A program made the position numbers and the translations under genes. Positions 10,541-19,667 of a stretch of 64,000 bases of DNA are shown piece after piece. The DNA is from G047528285 sp047528285. Its GTDB lineage: Bacteria > Pseudomonadota > Gammaproteobacteria > Enterobacterales > Enterobacteriaceae. Position 1 is the first letter of the stretch. Each line of letters begins with the position of its first letter. The notes under the pieces are model-generated. The model did not search any database, was not told the DNA's origin, and saw only the letters and a program-made list of their open reading frames with translations. The stretch lies in the NCBI GenBank assembly GCA_047528285.1, contig CP180022.1:1116001-1180000 (forward strand), read 5' to 3'.

Positions 10541-11419
10541 TTACAGCAACCCAGCATCTATTAATGCTTCTCTTACTACGAGGCGGCCTTCCTTGGTCAA
10601 GGGACTCATCGGTAGGCGTAGGGTATCGGTTGCAATTAATTGCAAGGCTTTACAAGCCCATTTAACCGGAATAGGGCTAGGTTCAAAAAATAGCTTTTTA
10701 TGTAGAGGCATCAGGCGCTGATGTAGACGACGCGCATCAGCGTAATTACCATCGGCTGCTAGTGCGCAAATTTGTGCCATTTCTTTTGCTGCAATGTTTG
10801 CAGTCACAGAAATCACTCCATTACCACCAAGTTGCATGAAGTCTAATGCACTTCTATCATCTCCGCTTAATAAAAGAAAATCGGCATTGACAAGCTCTTG
10901 AATCTGACTGACACGGGTTAAATTTCCAGTAGCTTCCTTAATGCCGATAATGTTTTTAATTTCTGCTAAGCGAGCGACGGTTGTTGGTAGCATATCACAG
11001 CCGGTACGTGCTGGCACATTGTATAGAATCTGTGGTAAATCGCTACTTTCAGCGATGGCCTTGAAATGTTGGTATAACCCTTCCTGGCTTGGTCGGTTAT
11101 AGTAAGGTGTAACGCTGAGGCATCCTACGATACCGCTGTTGTTGAATCGGTGGGTTAACGAGACGGCCTCAGAAGTAGAGTTTGCCCCAGTGCCTGCAAT
11201 AACGGGAACGCGACCGTCGCTAAGTTCAAGTGTCCACATCACTACATCGCCATGCTCTTGATAGCTCAGGGTAGAGGTTTCGCCGGTCGTTCCTACTGAC
11301 ACAATTGCTGCGGTGCCGCTGGCGATATGATAATCGATTAATTTTTTCAGACTGACCCGGTCGATGGCCCCTTTTTCGTCCATCGGAGTAACCAGTGCCA
11401 CTATGCTTCCCGTAAACAT
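10541..11419 (-). CDS. dapA: 4-hydroxy-tetrahydrodipicolinate synthase
   Basis: DapA condenses pyruvate with aspartate semialdehyde, the first committed step to diaminopimelate (peptidoglycan) and lysine. At 292 residues it matches the Escherichia enzyme without gaps. It starts MFTGSIVALVTPMDEKG. Visible features are the VSVGTTGE substrate loop (Thr44-Thr45), the catalytic Tyr in QILYNVPARTGCD (near 133), and the Schiff-base Lys in IIGIKEATG (near 161). The C-terminus keeps VKWACKALQL. It leads the dapA-bamC-purC operon; upstream, divergent, lies a gcvR relic exactly where Escherichia has gcvR. With dapB at 24.6 kb it suggests diaminopimelate synthesis is kept, for the cell wall, for lysine supply, or both. 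Confidence 0.97.
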   Translation of the reverse strand: MFTGSIVALVTPMDEKGAIDRVSLKKLIDYHIASGTAAIVSVGTTGETSTLSYQEHGDVVMWTLELSDGRVPVIAGTGANSTSEAVSLTHRFNNSGIVGCLSVTPYYNRPSQEGLYQHFKAIAESSDLPQILYNVPARTGCDMLPTTVARLAEIKNIIGIKEATGNLTRVSQIQELVNADFLLLSGDDRSALDFMQLGGNGVISVTANIAAKEMAQICALAADGNYADARRLHQRLMPLHKKLFFEPSPIPVKWACKALQLIATDTLRLPMSPLTKEGRLVVREALIDAGLL

Positions 11420-11567
11420 TAACTATCCTCCAAAAACAGATTACTTATGGTACTTTTGTCGCCTATCTAAAAGCAAGAAAACATCGACTCTATAAGTTGT
11501 TGGTAGCGGGGTTTTTTAGAATTATCATATAAATTAGAAACTGCTGTACAGGAAGCGCCGATTTTCT

Positions 11568-11815
11568 ATGGTTACAGAAACATTATTTAGTTATTACTGC
11601 ACTGAGTAACAAAGTTGGCGTTGTCTCGATGATTAATTGATGTAAAACTTAATCATTTATTCCCTAAATTTAACTCACCTAAGATACAACCAGCACTTTT
11701 AATAGATTCCTGTTTTGGATATTGGTTACGTTTAGATATTAGTGCGGCTGATTTTTAGTTTTCTTATATAATAATTTTTTGCCTCTTTTATGCCACGATG
11801 GACATCGATTACTTA
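11568..11815 (+). pseudogene. gcvR: gcvR relic (glycine cleavage regulator)
   Basis: GcvR is an ACT-domain regulator that antagonises GcvA. From 11572 one frame reads LQKHYLVITALSNKVGVVSM before a stop; Escherichia GcvR has SQHYLVITALGADRPGIV. Farther on, about 11710-11815, another frame reads YWLRLDISAADF and FYATMDIDYL, matching VWVQVDVADSPH and FDAHHMNIAEL of GcvR. Stops, shifts and internal deletion rule out a product. Position and divergent orientation beside dapA match Escherichia. Boundaries are approximate. Confidence 0.8.
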
Positions 11816-12802
11816 TTATGATAAATATTTTATACCTCATTAAAGATTAGGTGTTAGATGTATTGATAACATGTATTTTATATATTGAAAGTACCTAATT
11901 AAAAAATGTTATATTCCGTTGTATTTGAGAAGAAGATGGAAGTTTAATGTGATTATTATTTTCTATATATTTGATGACGAATATTACATCTACACGCAAT
12001 ATTTGCAATATATTCCGGCTTGATTTCTTCTATTAAAATTTAAAATAAGCATTGAGTTACAGACTAATCAATGATTTTTGAATGAATTATTTAGTTGAAT
12101 AGCTATTCAGATATTAAAGTAGGTATATTGAATTCTGTTATGATCTCTTTAAAAAAGATATAATCGTTTATTAAAAATAAAATAATATTTGTTTTAAGGT
12201 TGCTGTCTATTATTGATAATATAACGTAATAGAATTATGTATATGGAAGCATATAATTCAACTTTTCTTTGTTTTTTGATGTTTATCGATTACATAAAAA
12301 ATCAGAATAATCTATGATTTCAAATCGAAAATTAATAGACATAACTATATTTTTAATCGCTATAAAAATTTAAATGTGCATTTTTCAGAAAAAGACACAT
12401 CAGGAATAATTCCGTTTAAAATATTTTTTTAGTATTGAAAAATTCATGCGGTAAGTGTGAAATATATATTAAAGGATAGAGTAATACAATTTGAATTGAT
12501 GGACTAATATTAAACCTTTTGTTTATTAAAATATTTATTTTTAAAAATCATATATATAAAATTATTTTTATGATTTATTGTTTATAAATGATTAATAAAT
12601 CTGAGTCATGTATCTGTAATGTGAATGCTGTTAGGTATTCCTAACAGAGTAATTTGGTTGAATGATTGGATCAATGTTAAACTCAAAACAATAAAAATTG
12701 TAATATCTCAACAAGAAAAGTTATTACATTTCTCGCAAATTACGATAAAGATACGGTTATTTTGTTAGAATTAGAAAACCTATGATTATAGTTATAGGTA
12801 GT
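11816..12802. other. 1 kb AT-rich intergenic region
   Basis: No gene recognised. In Escherichia bacA/uppP lies downstream of folB on the same strand; I searched for its membrane-rich motifs here and saw none. The stretch is very AT-rich and contains one clear hairpin (12628-12647). Confidence 0.5.
12628..12647 (-). terminator. Hairpin downstream of folB
   Basis: CTGTTAGG and CCTAACAG pair perfectly around TATT, about 155 bp past the folB stop. No T-run follows on the folB strand, so this is only a possible terminator or mRNA 3'-end stabiliser. Confidence 0.35.
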
Positions 12803-13162
12803 TCAGACTTTTCGTTGTCCGCGTTCGATTACAACGCCGGCATTTTTAGCCTGTGGTATCGCGCCGGGTTTACCGATCTTAATGCGTATCCAGGGTAGTT
12901 TAAACTTTGCCATAAGTTGCTCCGATGTTTCTTCAGCAACGCGTTCTAGTAGTGCAAAACGCTTTCCAGTTACGATTGACAAGACGGTGTCGGCGACTTT
13001 TGCATAATCTAGACAATCTTCAACATTATCGCTACGAGCAGCCAATAAGTTTTCCCAGCCCATTTCAAGGTCAAATACCACTTTTTGTGGGTGTTGTTGT
13101 TCCCAGCCATAGACGCCTATTTCCGCCATAACCGTTAATTGCTCAATAAATACAATGTCCAT
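12803..13162 (-). CDS. folB: Dihydroneopterin aldolase
   Basis: FolB cleaves 7,8-dihydroneopterin to 6-hydroxymethyl-dihydropterin and glycolaldehyde in folate synthesis; it acts as a cytosolic homo-octamer. The 119-residue protein is close to the usual 120-122. It starts MDIVFIEQLTVMAEIGVYGWEQ, with the pterin-binding Glu in that segment. It continues with CLDYAKVADTV, ALLERVAEE and the C-terminal WIRIKIGKPGAIPQA, which holds the conserved active-site Lys. Orientation next to a plsY relic and tsaD is as in Escherichia. Folate made here would serve PurN and formyl-methionine synthesis. Confidence 0.95.
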   Translation of the reverse strand: MDIVFIEQLTVMAEIGVYGWEQQHPQKVVFDLEMGWENLLAARSDNVEDCLDYAKVADTVLSIVTGKRFALLERVAEETSEQLMAKFKLPWIRIKIGKPGAIPQAKNAGVVIERGQRKV

Positions 13163-13263
13163 GCGCCATACTCAGATTTTGAATTTTTATTAGGATACCC
13201 ATTCATTCAGAATATGCGTATTATTCAGAGACAGCGAAAATATAATGAATCTTGATGAATGGA

Positions 13264-13720
13264 ATGTGTTTACGCATCATTATATCACGATAGGCATAAT
13301 GATTGGTTTTGTGTGGTTTAATATCCTATGTGATCCCGAACTGGTGAATTTGCTCATTTATTAGATCTAGGTACCCCCACTGGGCCTCCAGCAATTCATG
13401 GGTCTACCAATGTGCTGTAAAGCTTTTGTTGGATTAAATTGGAGCTCTACTTAGTATATATGATGTTATTCGATGTGTTCAAAAGGGATTCTTTCTGAAC
13501 GAGAGAAGTAATAGTTTCATGCTGCTAGGATTTTCTCTTTTGAAATTTTGAGATGATTTTCTGGTAATTTCACCTTTGTTTCCTGTTTTTGCTAAATTCA
13601 TCAGGTATTTTTACTTTTCTGATAAAAATGGGTTACCCCTGAGGGTGTTGGCTTGTTGTCTTTATTTAGCCTGATGATAGAATTTTTTAGCTTTGATGTT
13701 GTTGCTTTAGTAACAATCGT
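13264..13720 (+). pseudogene. plsY: plsY relic (acyl-phosphate glycerol-3-phosphate acyltransferase)
   Basis: PlsY is a membrane acyltransferase of phospholipid synthesis. An ATG at 13264 opens a frame broken by several stops. At 13309 it still reads LCGLISYVIPNW, where PlsY has LCGSISSAILV at the same distance from the start. Another frame at 13364-13417 reads DLGTPTGPPAIHGSTNVL, matching DPRTSGSGNPGATNVL of the conserved phosphate-binding loop. MMLFDVFKRD (about 13461-13490) matches LIFDVLKGM. Position between folB and tsaD and plus orientation match Escherichia. The gene is dead; the 3' end is a guess. Confidence 0.82.
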
Positions 13721-13926
13721 AAGTAGCAATAATAATGATGATGGCTTTTCTACATATAGTTATATAATATTGTAGTTTACCTTTTCGGCAGTAATTTTTC
13801 CTGATTTATATCATCCTGTATCACCAGGATAATAGCTAACGGTTATGGCAAGGATCAAGTAAATAGCATATCTATTTTTTGGAGAAAAGATCGAGATATT
13901 AGTACAACAGAAAAGCCTAATTTGAT

Positions 13927-14946
13927 TTAGGAGCTCAGTGCTGGTAATTCCTCCAGCCGCCAACGTGGCTGTATTGATACCGCTAAATCCGCGCTGTCCC
14001 CGCTTTGTAGTCGCATCATGCCAGCATACGCGATCATAGCACCATTATCCGTGCAAAATTCTGGACGGGCGAAAAATACTTTTCCACCTCGTTGGCGCAT
14101 CATTCCGTCTAGCCTGAGGCGAAGGGACTGATTGGCACTGACGCCGCCGGCCATCACTAACCGCTGAAATCCGGTTAAATCAAGTGCACGTTGGCATTTT
14201 ATCGCTAGTGTCTCTACCACTGCGTCCTCAAATGCCCGCGCAATATCTGCACGTGTTTGGTGGTCATTGACGACAGCGCGAAAAGTGTTAGCAGCAAAAG
14301 TTTTTAGACCCGAAAAGCTGAACGTTAATCCTACTCGGTCAGTCATTGGGCGCGGAAAGGTAAAACGCCCAGGTACACCTTGCTGCGCTAAGGATGCCAG
14401 CATCGGCCCTCCGGGATAATCCAGCCCTAAAAGCTTGGCGGTCTTATCGAACGCCTCGCCAGCAGCATCATCAATTGATTCTCCTAGTAGTCGATATTCA
14501 CCAATGCCCGATACCGCGACAAGCTGTGTGTGAGCGCCGGAAACCAGCAACCCTACGAAGGGAAACGTTGGCGGATTCTTTTCTAGCATAGGGGATAGCA
14601 AATGTCCCTCCATGTGATGGATAGCGATAGCTGGTATCTGCCATGCATAAGCTAATGCGCGGCCAATGGCGGCGCCGACCATCAATGAACCTACGAGCCC
14701 TGGCCCGGCGGTGTATGCAACTCCGTGTATATCTGATGCCTGCAGCTCTGCTTGCGACAGTGCCGCCTGAATTAACGGTATGGTTTTGCGGACATGATCG
14801 CGGGAGGCTAGTTCAGGCACTATCCCGCCATAATCAGCATGCAGTTTCACCTGGCTGTATAGTTGATTGGCAAGCAATCCTTGATATTGATCGTAGATCG
14901 CCACCCCAGTTTCGTCGCATGAGGTCTCAATACCTAATACGCGCAT
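13927..14946 (-). CDS. tsaD: tRNA N6-threonylcarbamoyladenosine transferase (TsaD/Gcp)
   Basis: TsaD, with TsaB and TsaE, moves threonylcarbamoyl from its AMP ester onto A37 of ANN-decoding tRNAs. The 339-residue protein matches the family (337). It starts MRVLGIETSCDETGVAIYD; metal ligands are in AIHHMEGH (His near 111 and 115). GESIDDAAGEAFDK, LLGLDYPGGP, FSFSGLKTF, the MAGGVSAN loop and EFCTDNGAMIAYAG follow. One oddity is LLVSGAHTQL, where the family nearly always has VSGGHT. A GGGGGA ribosome site precedes the ATG. The gene is noticeably more GC-rich than most of the window, including many GC-ending codons. It is divergent from rpsU as in Escherichia. Confidence 0.96.
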   Translation of the reverse strand: MRVLGIETSCDETGVAIYDQYQGLLANQLYSQVKLHADYGGIVPELASRDHVRKTIPLIQAALSQAELQASDIHGVAYTAGPGLVGSLMVGAAIGRALAYAWQIPAIAIHHMEGHLLSPMLEKNPPTFPFVGLLVSGAHTQLVAVSGIGEYRLLGESIDDAAGEAFDKTAKLLGLDYPGGPMLASLAQQGVPGRFTFPRPMTDRVGLTFSFSGLKTFAANTFRAVVNDHQTRADIARAFEDAVVETLAIKCQRALDLTGFQRLVMAGGVSANQSLRLRLDGMMRQRGGKVFFARPEFCTDNGAMIAYAGMMRLQSGDSADLAVSIQPRWRLEELPALSS

Positions 14947-15245
14947 AGTTGTTATCCCCCTTTTTTAGAAAAAGTTTATCATATTTAATCTCTCTTTCAG
15001 AGACGTACGGAGGGCAATTTATACGAAATTGCTGTTTTTCTTGTTATGATGATATTTTTATTTATTGAGGATTGAATTAATAGCAGGTAGAATCTATTAA
15101 ACTCAATGAGTTAGTAAAGTTTTCCTTAATTTTTATATACTTTAGTTCATATCTCAGAGGGATATCTTGCACGCTATGATGAATAGCGGACTATCAATGT
15201 ATCGAGACGCTTTACAAAGCGAGTAACCTTGAAGTAAAATTCCGA

Positions 15246-15267
15246 AAACTTTTTAATTAAAAAGTTT
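15246..15267. repeat. 22-bp perfect AT palindrome in the rpsU leader
   Basis: AAACTTTTTAA is followed directly by its reverse complement TTAAAAAGTTT, about 50 bp upstream of the rpsU start. It could form a cruciform or weak hairpin in the leader, or mark a protein-binding site. AT-richness makes chance palindromes likelier, but 22 bp without a spacer is notable. Confidence 0.5.
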
Positions 15268-15316
15268 AGTAAAGACTAGCGATAAAATCCGAATTTTGTT
15301 GAGGGGTAATATATAC

Positions 15317-15532
15317 ATGCCGCTGATTAAAGTACGTGAAAACGAACCATTCGATGTAGCACTTCGCCGTTTCAAGCGTGCTTGCGAAAAAGCTGGCGTT
15401 TTAGCTGAAGTGCGTCGTCGAGAATTTTATGAAAAACCAACGACTGAACGTAAGCGGGCTAAAGCGTCTGCTGTAAAACGTCATGCTAAGAAACTATCTC
15501 GTGAAAACGCACGTCGCACTCGTTTATATTGA
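15317..15532 (+). CDS. rpsU: 30S ribosomal protein S21
   Basis: S21 is a small basic protein of the 30S platform, needed for efficient initiation at natural mRNAs. The 71-residue protein is almost identical to the Escherichia one (MPLIKVRENEPFDVALRRFK ... KKLSRENARRTRLY). The ATG at 15317 gives the family start; GAGGGG lies about ten bases upstream. It is the first gene of the macromolecular-synthesis operon rpsU-dnaG-rpoD, which links ribosome, primase and sigma factor supply. Codons are less AT-biased than the flanks. Confidence 0.98.
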   Translation: MPLIKVRENEPFDVALRRFKRACEKAGVLAEVRRREFYEKPTTERKRAKASAVKRHAKKLSRENARRTRLY

Positions 15533-15569
15533 GTTTTTCAGGATGTGAATGAAATACTAATCGGAGGAT

Positions 15570-15640
15570 AGCTAGCAATTAGCTCAATATTTAGTTTTTG
15601 TGTACGAAGTCCATGTTGCTACATGGATAAACATGGCTTC
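15570..15640 (+). promoter_or_regulatory. rpsU-dnaG intercistronic hairpins (attenuator-like)
   Basis: Escherichia has an internal terminator between rpsU and dnaG that lowers primase output. Here AGCTA/TAGCT (15570-15584) forms a weak stem, with TTTAGTTTTT following. Next come overlapping alternatives: TCCATG (15610-15615) can pair with CATGGA (15622-15627), or the longer GAAGTCCATG (15606-15615) with CATGGCTTC (15632-15640), one base bulged. The two latter pairings are mutually exclusive. A role in reducing dnaG expression is inferred from the operon's known behaviour. Confidence 0.45.
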
Positions 15641-15672
15641 TTGTGGTTCTAAATGTTTACCTGACAGGGCTT

Positions 15673-17424
15673 ATGGTTGTACGGATATCACGTGTTTTTA
15701 TCAATGATTTGTTGGCGCGTACTGACATTATCGCTCTAATCAACGGGCGGGTAAAGCTTACGAAACGCGGAAAAAATTTTCACGCTTTTTGTCCGTTTCA
15801 TCAGGAGAAAACTCCGTCATTCACGGCGAATGAAGAAAAGCAATTTTATTATTGTTTTGGTTGTAATACCCATGGTAACGCCATTGACTTCCTAATGAAT
15901 TATGATCGGCTAGAGTTTATCGAAGCTATTGAGGAACTTGCTGCTCAGCAAGGCTTGGAAGTGCCATATGAAATGTCTTCCTTTTTAAGTCAAGAGAAGA
16001 AGGGGTATCATCGACAAAGAATCTATCAGATGATGAACAAGCTTAGTGTCTTTTATCAGCAGATGCTTAAGGAGCAGATGGCTGAAAAAGCTCGTCGTTA
16101 TTTACATCAGCGTGGGTTAAACGAAGCGATTATTACGAATTTTGCTATTGGTTTCGCTCCCCCCTGTTGGGATAATGTGATTAAGAATTTCGATTCTTTA
16201 GCGGAGAATCGAGACTTACTTAACAACACGGGGATGCTGGTGATAAATGATAATGGACGAATCTACGACCGTTTTCGTAACCGTATCATGTTTCCTATTC
16301 GTGACAAACGTGGACGTGTTACCGCGTTCGGCGGGCGCGTATTGGGAGAAGGGTGGCCGAAATACTTGAACTCGCCGAATACTGATATTTTCCATAAGAG
16401 TCGCGAATTATACGGTCTGTATGAAGCCCAACGACGGTCTTCAGAAGTATTCCGATTGCTCGTTGTCGAAGGGTATATGGATGTAGTGTCGCTTGCGCAG
16501 TTCGGTATAGATTATGCCGTAGCTGCGTTGGGAACCTCAACCACTTCTGATCATATTCAATTGCTATATCGCGTTACAGATAGAGTAATTTTTTGCTACG
16601 ACGGCGATAGTGCCGGGCGAAAAGCTGCGTGGCGTGCATTGGAAAATGCACTTCCTTACTTAAACGACGGTCGTCAGTTGTGTTTTATGTTTTTGCCGGA
16701 AGGTGAAGATCCAGATACTCTGGTTAGAAAAATCGGGAAAACGGCGTTTAAATACCTCATTGATCAGGCGAAACCGATGTCTACGTTTTTATTTGAGACG
16801 CTGATGCAGCAGGTAGATTTGTGTAGCCTTGATGGCCGTGCAAAATTGAGCACGCTGGCGCTTCCTTTGATAGGTCGCGTTCCAGGCGAAACTTTACGTT
16901 TCTATTTGCGCCAGCAGTTGGGCAATAAACTCGGAATTCTTGACGACAGGCAGCTGGAGAAATTTTTGCCAAAAGTGGCGCCAAAAGCAAACATTTCTTT
17001 ACCGCCGCGTATCAAACGCACGACAATGCGCACCTTGATCGGATTGCTGGTGCAGCATCCACAGCTTTCTATTTTGGTAACAAAGACCACAGAGTTGAAT
17101 CAAGCCACTCTTGCCGGAGTGCCACTGTTTATTGAATTAGTTCAGATTTGCCAGGCTCAACCAGAATTAACCACCGGTCAATTGCTGGAAAATTATCGAG
17201 AGAATACAGTCTATTCACAGCTTAAAACTCTAGCAACCTGGAACCACATGATTATTGATGAAATGATTGAGGTAACATTTCTTGACACATTGGCTAGTCT
17301 TTACGATTCTATACTTGAATTCCGTCAGGAGGTACTTATTGCTCGCGATAGAACCAATGGCCTGTTGGCCGAAGAACGCCAAGAGCTTTGGTCGTTGAAT
17401 CAGGCCTTGGCGAAAAAAAATTAA
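15673..17424 (+). CDS. dnaG: DNA primase
   Basis: DnaG makes RNA primers at the replication fork under DnaB control. The 583-residue protein matches the family (581). The N-terminal CHC2 zinc finger has Cys40, His43, Cys61 and Cys64 (FHAFCPFHQEKTPSF, YYCFGCNTHGN). The RNA-polymerase core includes RDKRGRVTAFGGRVLG and the TOPRIM elements LLVVEGYMDV and CYDGDSAG. A DnaB-binding C-terminal domain ends in LWSLNQALAKKN. I start at the ATG of MVVRISRVFIND with AGGG upstream; an earlier in-frame ATG adds ten residues not found in relatives. It lies 140 bp after rpsU and 151 bp before rpoD in the classical operon. Confidence 0.96.
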   Translation: MVVRISRVFINDLLARTDIIALINGRVKLTKRGKNFHAFCPFHQEKTPSFTANEEKQFYYCFGCNTHGNAIDFLMNYDRLEFIEAIEELAAQQGLEVPYEMSSFLSQEKKGYHRQRIYQMMNKLSVFYQQMLKEQMAEKARRYLHQRGLNEAIITNFAIGFAPPCWDNVIKNFDSLAENRDLLNNTGMLVINDNGRIYDRFRNRIMFPIRDKRGRVTAFGGRVLGEGWPKYLNSPNTDIFHKSRELYGLYEAQRRSSEVFRLLVVEGYMDVVSLAQFGIDYAVAALGTSTTSDHIQLLYRVTDRVIFCYDGDSAGRKAAWRALENALPYLNDGRQLCFMFLPEGEDPDTLVRKIGKTAFKYLIDQAKPMSTFLFETLMQQVDLCSLDGRAKLSTLALPLIGRVPGETLRFYLRQQLGNKLGILDDRQLEKFLPKVAPKANISLPPRIKRTTMRTLIGLLVQHPQLSILVTKTTELNQATLAGVPLFIELVQICQAQPELTTGQLLENYRENTVYSQLKTLATWNHMIIDEMIEVTFLDTLASLYDSILEFRQEVLIARDRTNGLLAEERQELWSLNQALAKKN

Positions 17425-17575
17425 ATAACGAAGCTTTATTGCTATCATTTTGTAGAGCAAAAACTCTTCGCAGTATGTGTATTGGACTTCGATATAAAAC
17501 AAAGTCTACATCTCTTGTTGGTAATGCATTTTTACCAAAAACACTAAATACTTCTCTGAAGTGTGGATACATTTT

Positions 17576-19417
17576 ATGGAGCAAAACCCGCATTCACAGC
17601 TCAAGCTGCTTGTTACACGCGCTAAGGAGCAAGGTTATTTGACCTTTTCTGAAGTCAACGACCATTTGCCGCAGGATATTGTCGACTCCGATCAGATCGA
17701 TGATATTATCCAGATGATAAATGATATGGGCATTCAGGTGATGGATGAAGCACCAGACGCCGATGACTTGCTGCTAGCTGAAATTACGCCTAACACTGAT
17801 GAAGATGCTGTGGAAGCTGCGGCGCAGGTTCTATCTAGCGTTGAGTCCGAAATAGGACGAACCACCGATCCAGTACGTATGTATATGCGCGAAATGGGTA
17901 CTGTCGAACTTTTAACCCGTGAAGGTGAGATTGATATCGCTAAACGTATCGAAGATGGTATTAATCAGATTCAGTGCTCAGTTGCCGAGTACCCGGAGGC
18001 TATTACCTATCTATTAGAACAGTATGAGCGAGTTGAGTCCGGTAATGGCCGTTTGCTCGATCTTATTAACGGTTTTGTTGATCTCAACGAGGAAGCTGAG
18101 GTATCCCCACTCCCAGTGGTGACACATATCACCTCTGAACTCTCCGATGATGATCGAGACGATGGAGAGGAAGACGATGACGTTGATAGCAACGACGATG
18201 ATAACAGCATTGATCCGGAACTAGCGCGTCAAAAGTTTTTAGAATTGCGTAAACAGTATGAAATTACTTTTAGCGTTATCAAAATAAACGGGCGTAACCA
18301 TCCAAAATCAGATGTGGAAATTTTGAATCTTTCTGAGGTGTTTAAACAATTTCGTTTGGTGCCAAAACTGCTTGATTACCTAGTCGATAATATGCGTTGC
18401 ATGATGGAACGTTTGCGTACTCAGGAACGTTTTATTATGAAATTATGTGTCGAAATTAGCAAAATGCCGAAGAAAATTTTTCTTGTTCTGTTTACAGGCA
18501 ATGAAACCAGTAAAAGCTGGTTTGAAGACGCGTTGGCGATGAATAAGTCCTGGTCAGAAAAATTGCATGCCGTTAATGATGATGTGTATCGTAGCCTACA
18601 AAAGTTGCGAAAGATTGAAGAAGAAACAGGTCTAACCATAAAGCAAGTGAAAGATATAAACCGTCGCATGTTAATCGGAGAAGCTAATGCACGGGGCGCC
18701 AAGAAAGAAATGGTAGAAGCGAATCTGCGTCTAGTTATCTCTATTGCCAAAAAATATACTAATCGTGGTTTGCAGTTTCTAGATTTAATCCAGGAAGGGA
18801 ACATCGGTTTAATGAAAGCGGTAGACAAATTTGAATATCGCCGTGGTTACAAGTTTTCTACTTACGCCACCTGGTGGATCCGTCAGGCTATCACTCGCTC
18901 TATTGCCGATCAGGCGCGCACCATTCGTATTCCGGTACATATGATTGAGACGATTAACAAACTTAATCGTATCTCTCGTCAGATGCTGCAAGAAATGGGA
19001 CGCGAAGCGACGCCTGAAGAGCTAGCTGAACGCATGTTGATGCCGGAAGATAAGATTCGTAAGGTGCTCAAGATTGCCAAAGAGCCGATCTCGATGGAAA
19101 CACCTATAGGTGATGATGAAGATTCGCATCTTGGTGATTTTATTGAGGATAGTACTCTTGAATTGCCGTTAGATTCCGCTACTTCTGAAAACTTGCGTTC
19201 GGCAACTCATGATGTATTGGCGGGCCTTACGGCGCGAGAAGCTAAGGTTTTGCGTATGCGATTCGGGATCGATATGAATACCGATCATACACTGGAAGAA
19301 GTAGGTAAACAGTTTGATGTTACTCGCGAGCGTATTCGTCAGATCGAAGCGAAAGCGTTGCGTAAACTGCGTCATCCGAGTCGATCTGAGGTTTTACGTA
19401 GTTTTCTAGATGATTAA
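17576..19417 (+). CDS. rpoD: RNA polymerase primary sigma factor (sigma-70)
   Basis: RpoD directs RNA polymerase to housekeeping promoters. At 613 residues it equals the Escherichia protein. Seen in order: region 1.1 (MEQNPHSQLKLLVTRAKEQG), region 1.2 (DPVRMYMREMGTVELL), an acidic non-conserved insert near residues 190-215, region 2 (SIAKKYTNRGLQFLDLIQEG, YKFSTYATWWIRQAI), region 3, and region 4 with the helix-turn-helix DHTLEEVGKQFDVTRERIRQ. The DNA-contacting residues of regions 2.4 and 4.2 look unchanged, so promoters should keep the -35/-10 consensus. The ribosome site is weak (GTGGAT). The gap from dnaG contains no other gene. Regulators are decaying around it, which makes this sigma the main transcription specificity factor left. 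Confidence 0.98.
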   Translation: MEQNPHSQLKLLVTRAKEQGYLTFSEVNDHLPQDIVDSDQIDDIIQMINDMGIQVMDEAPDADDLLLAEITPNTDEDAVEAAAQVLSSVESEIGRTTDPVRMYMREMGTVELLTREGEIDIAKRIEDGINQIQCSVAEYPEAITYLLEQYERVESGNGRLLDLINGFVDLNEEAEVSPLPVVTHITSELSDDDRDDGEEDDDVDSNDDDNSIDPELARQKFLELRKQYEITFSVIKINGRNHPKSDVEILNLSEVFKQFRLVPKLLDYLVDNMRCMMERLRTQERFIMKLCVEISKMPKKIFLVLFTGNETSKSWFEDALAMNKSWSEKLHAVNDDVYRSLQKLRKIEEETGLTIKQVKDINRRMLIGEANARGAKKEMVEANLRLVISIAKKYTNRGLQFLDLIQEGNIGLMKAVDKFEYRRGYKFSTYATWWIRQAITRSIADQARTIRIPVHMIETINKLNRISRQMLQEMGREATPEELAERMLMPEDKIRKVLKIAKEPISMETPIGDDEDSHLGDFIEDSTLELPLDSATSENLRSATHDVLAGLTAREAKVLRMRFGIDMNTDHTLEEVGKQFDVTRERIRQIEAKALRKLRHPSRSEVLRSFLDD

Positions 19418-19650
19418 AGTTGTTTTTGTTAGCCCGTATTTTACCACCAAACTACCAATAAAAATAAAACCAAGAAGAGAGCTCTACAGATGTTGATATA
19501 TTTATTGGTAAGATAAATGATGTCGTTGTTATTTAAATCTATTTTCCAGTAAGTATATATAGAATATCCAGGATATATAGATAGTTACAGTCAGTAAGGA
19601 GGCTAGAGCACTTTTTTGTTTTTCTATTTTCTCTTTCTCTTCCTGAGAAA

Positions 19651-19667
19651 CTGCATATTAAATGCAG
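19651..19667 (+). terminator. Possible rpoD terminator hairpin
   Basis: CTGCAT and ATGCAG pair around ATTAA, about 235 bp after rpoD, flanked by partly complementary TTTCT/AGAAA tracts that could extend the stem. A T-rich run follows at about 19680-19697. Efficiency is uncertain; no better candidate lies closer to the gene. Confidence 0.4.

Noticed and set aside
13360..13430. Considered as a tRNA or cloning artefact because of its locally high GC
   Set aside because: It translates into the PlsY phosphate loop, so it is a gene relic.
14394..14948. Plus-strand open frames inside tsaD
   Set aside because: Antisense shadows of a GC-rich gene; no homologues expected.
18421..18828. 135-codon minus-strand frame inside rpoD
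   Set aside because: Antisense shadow; sigma-70 is conserved on the other strand.
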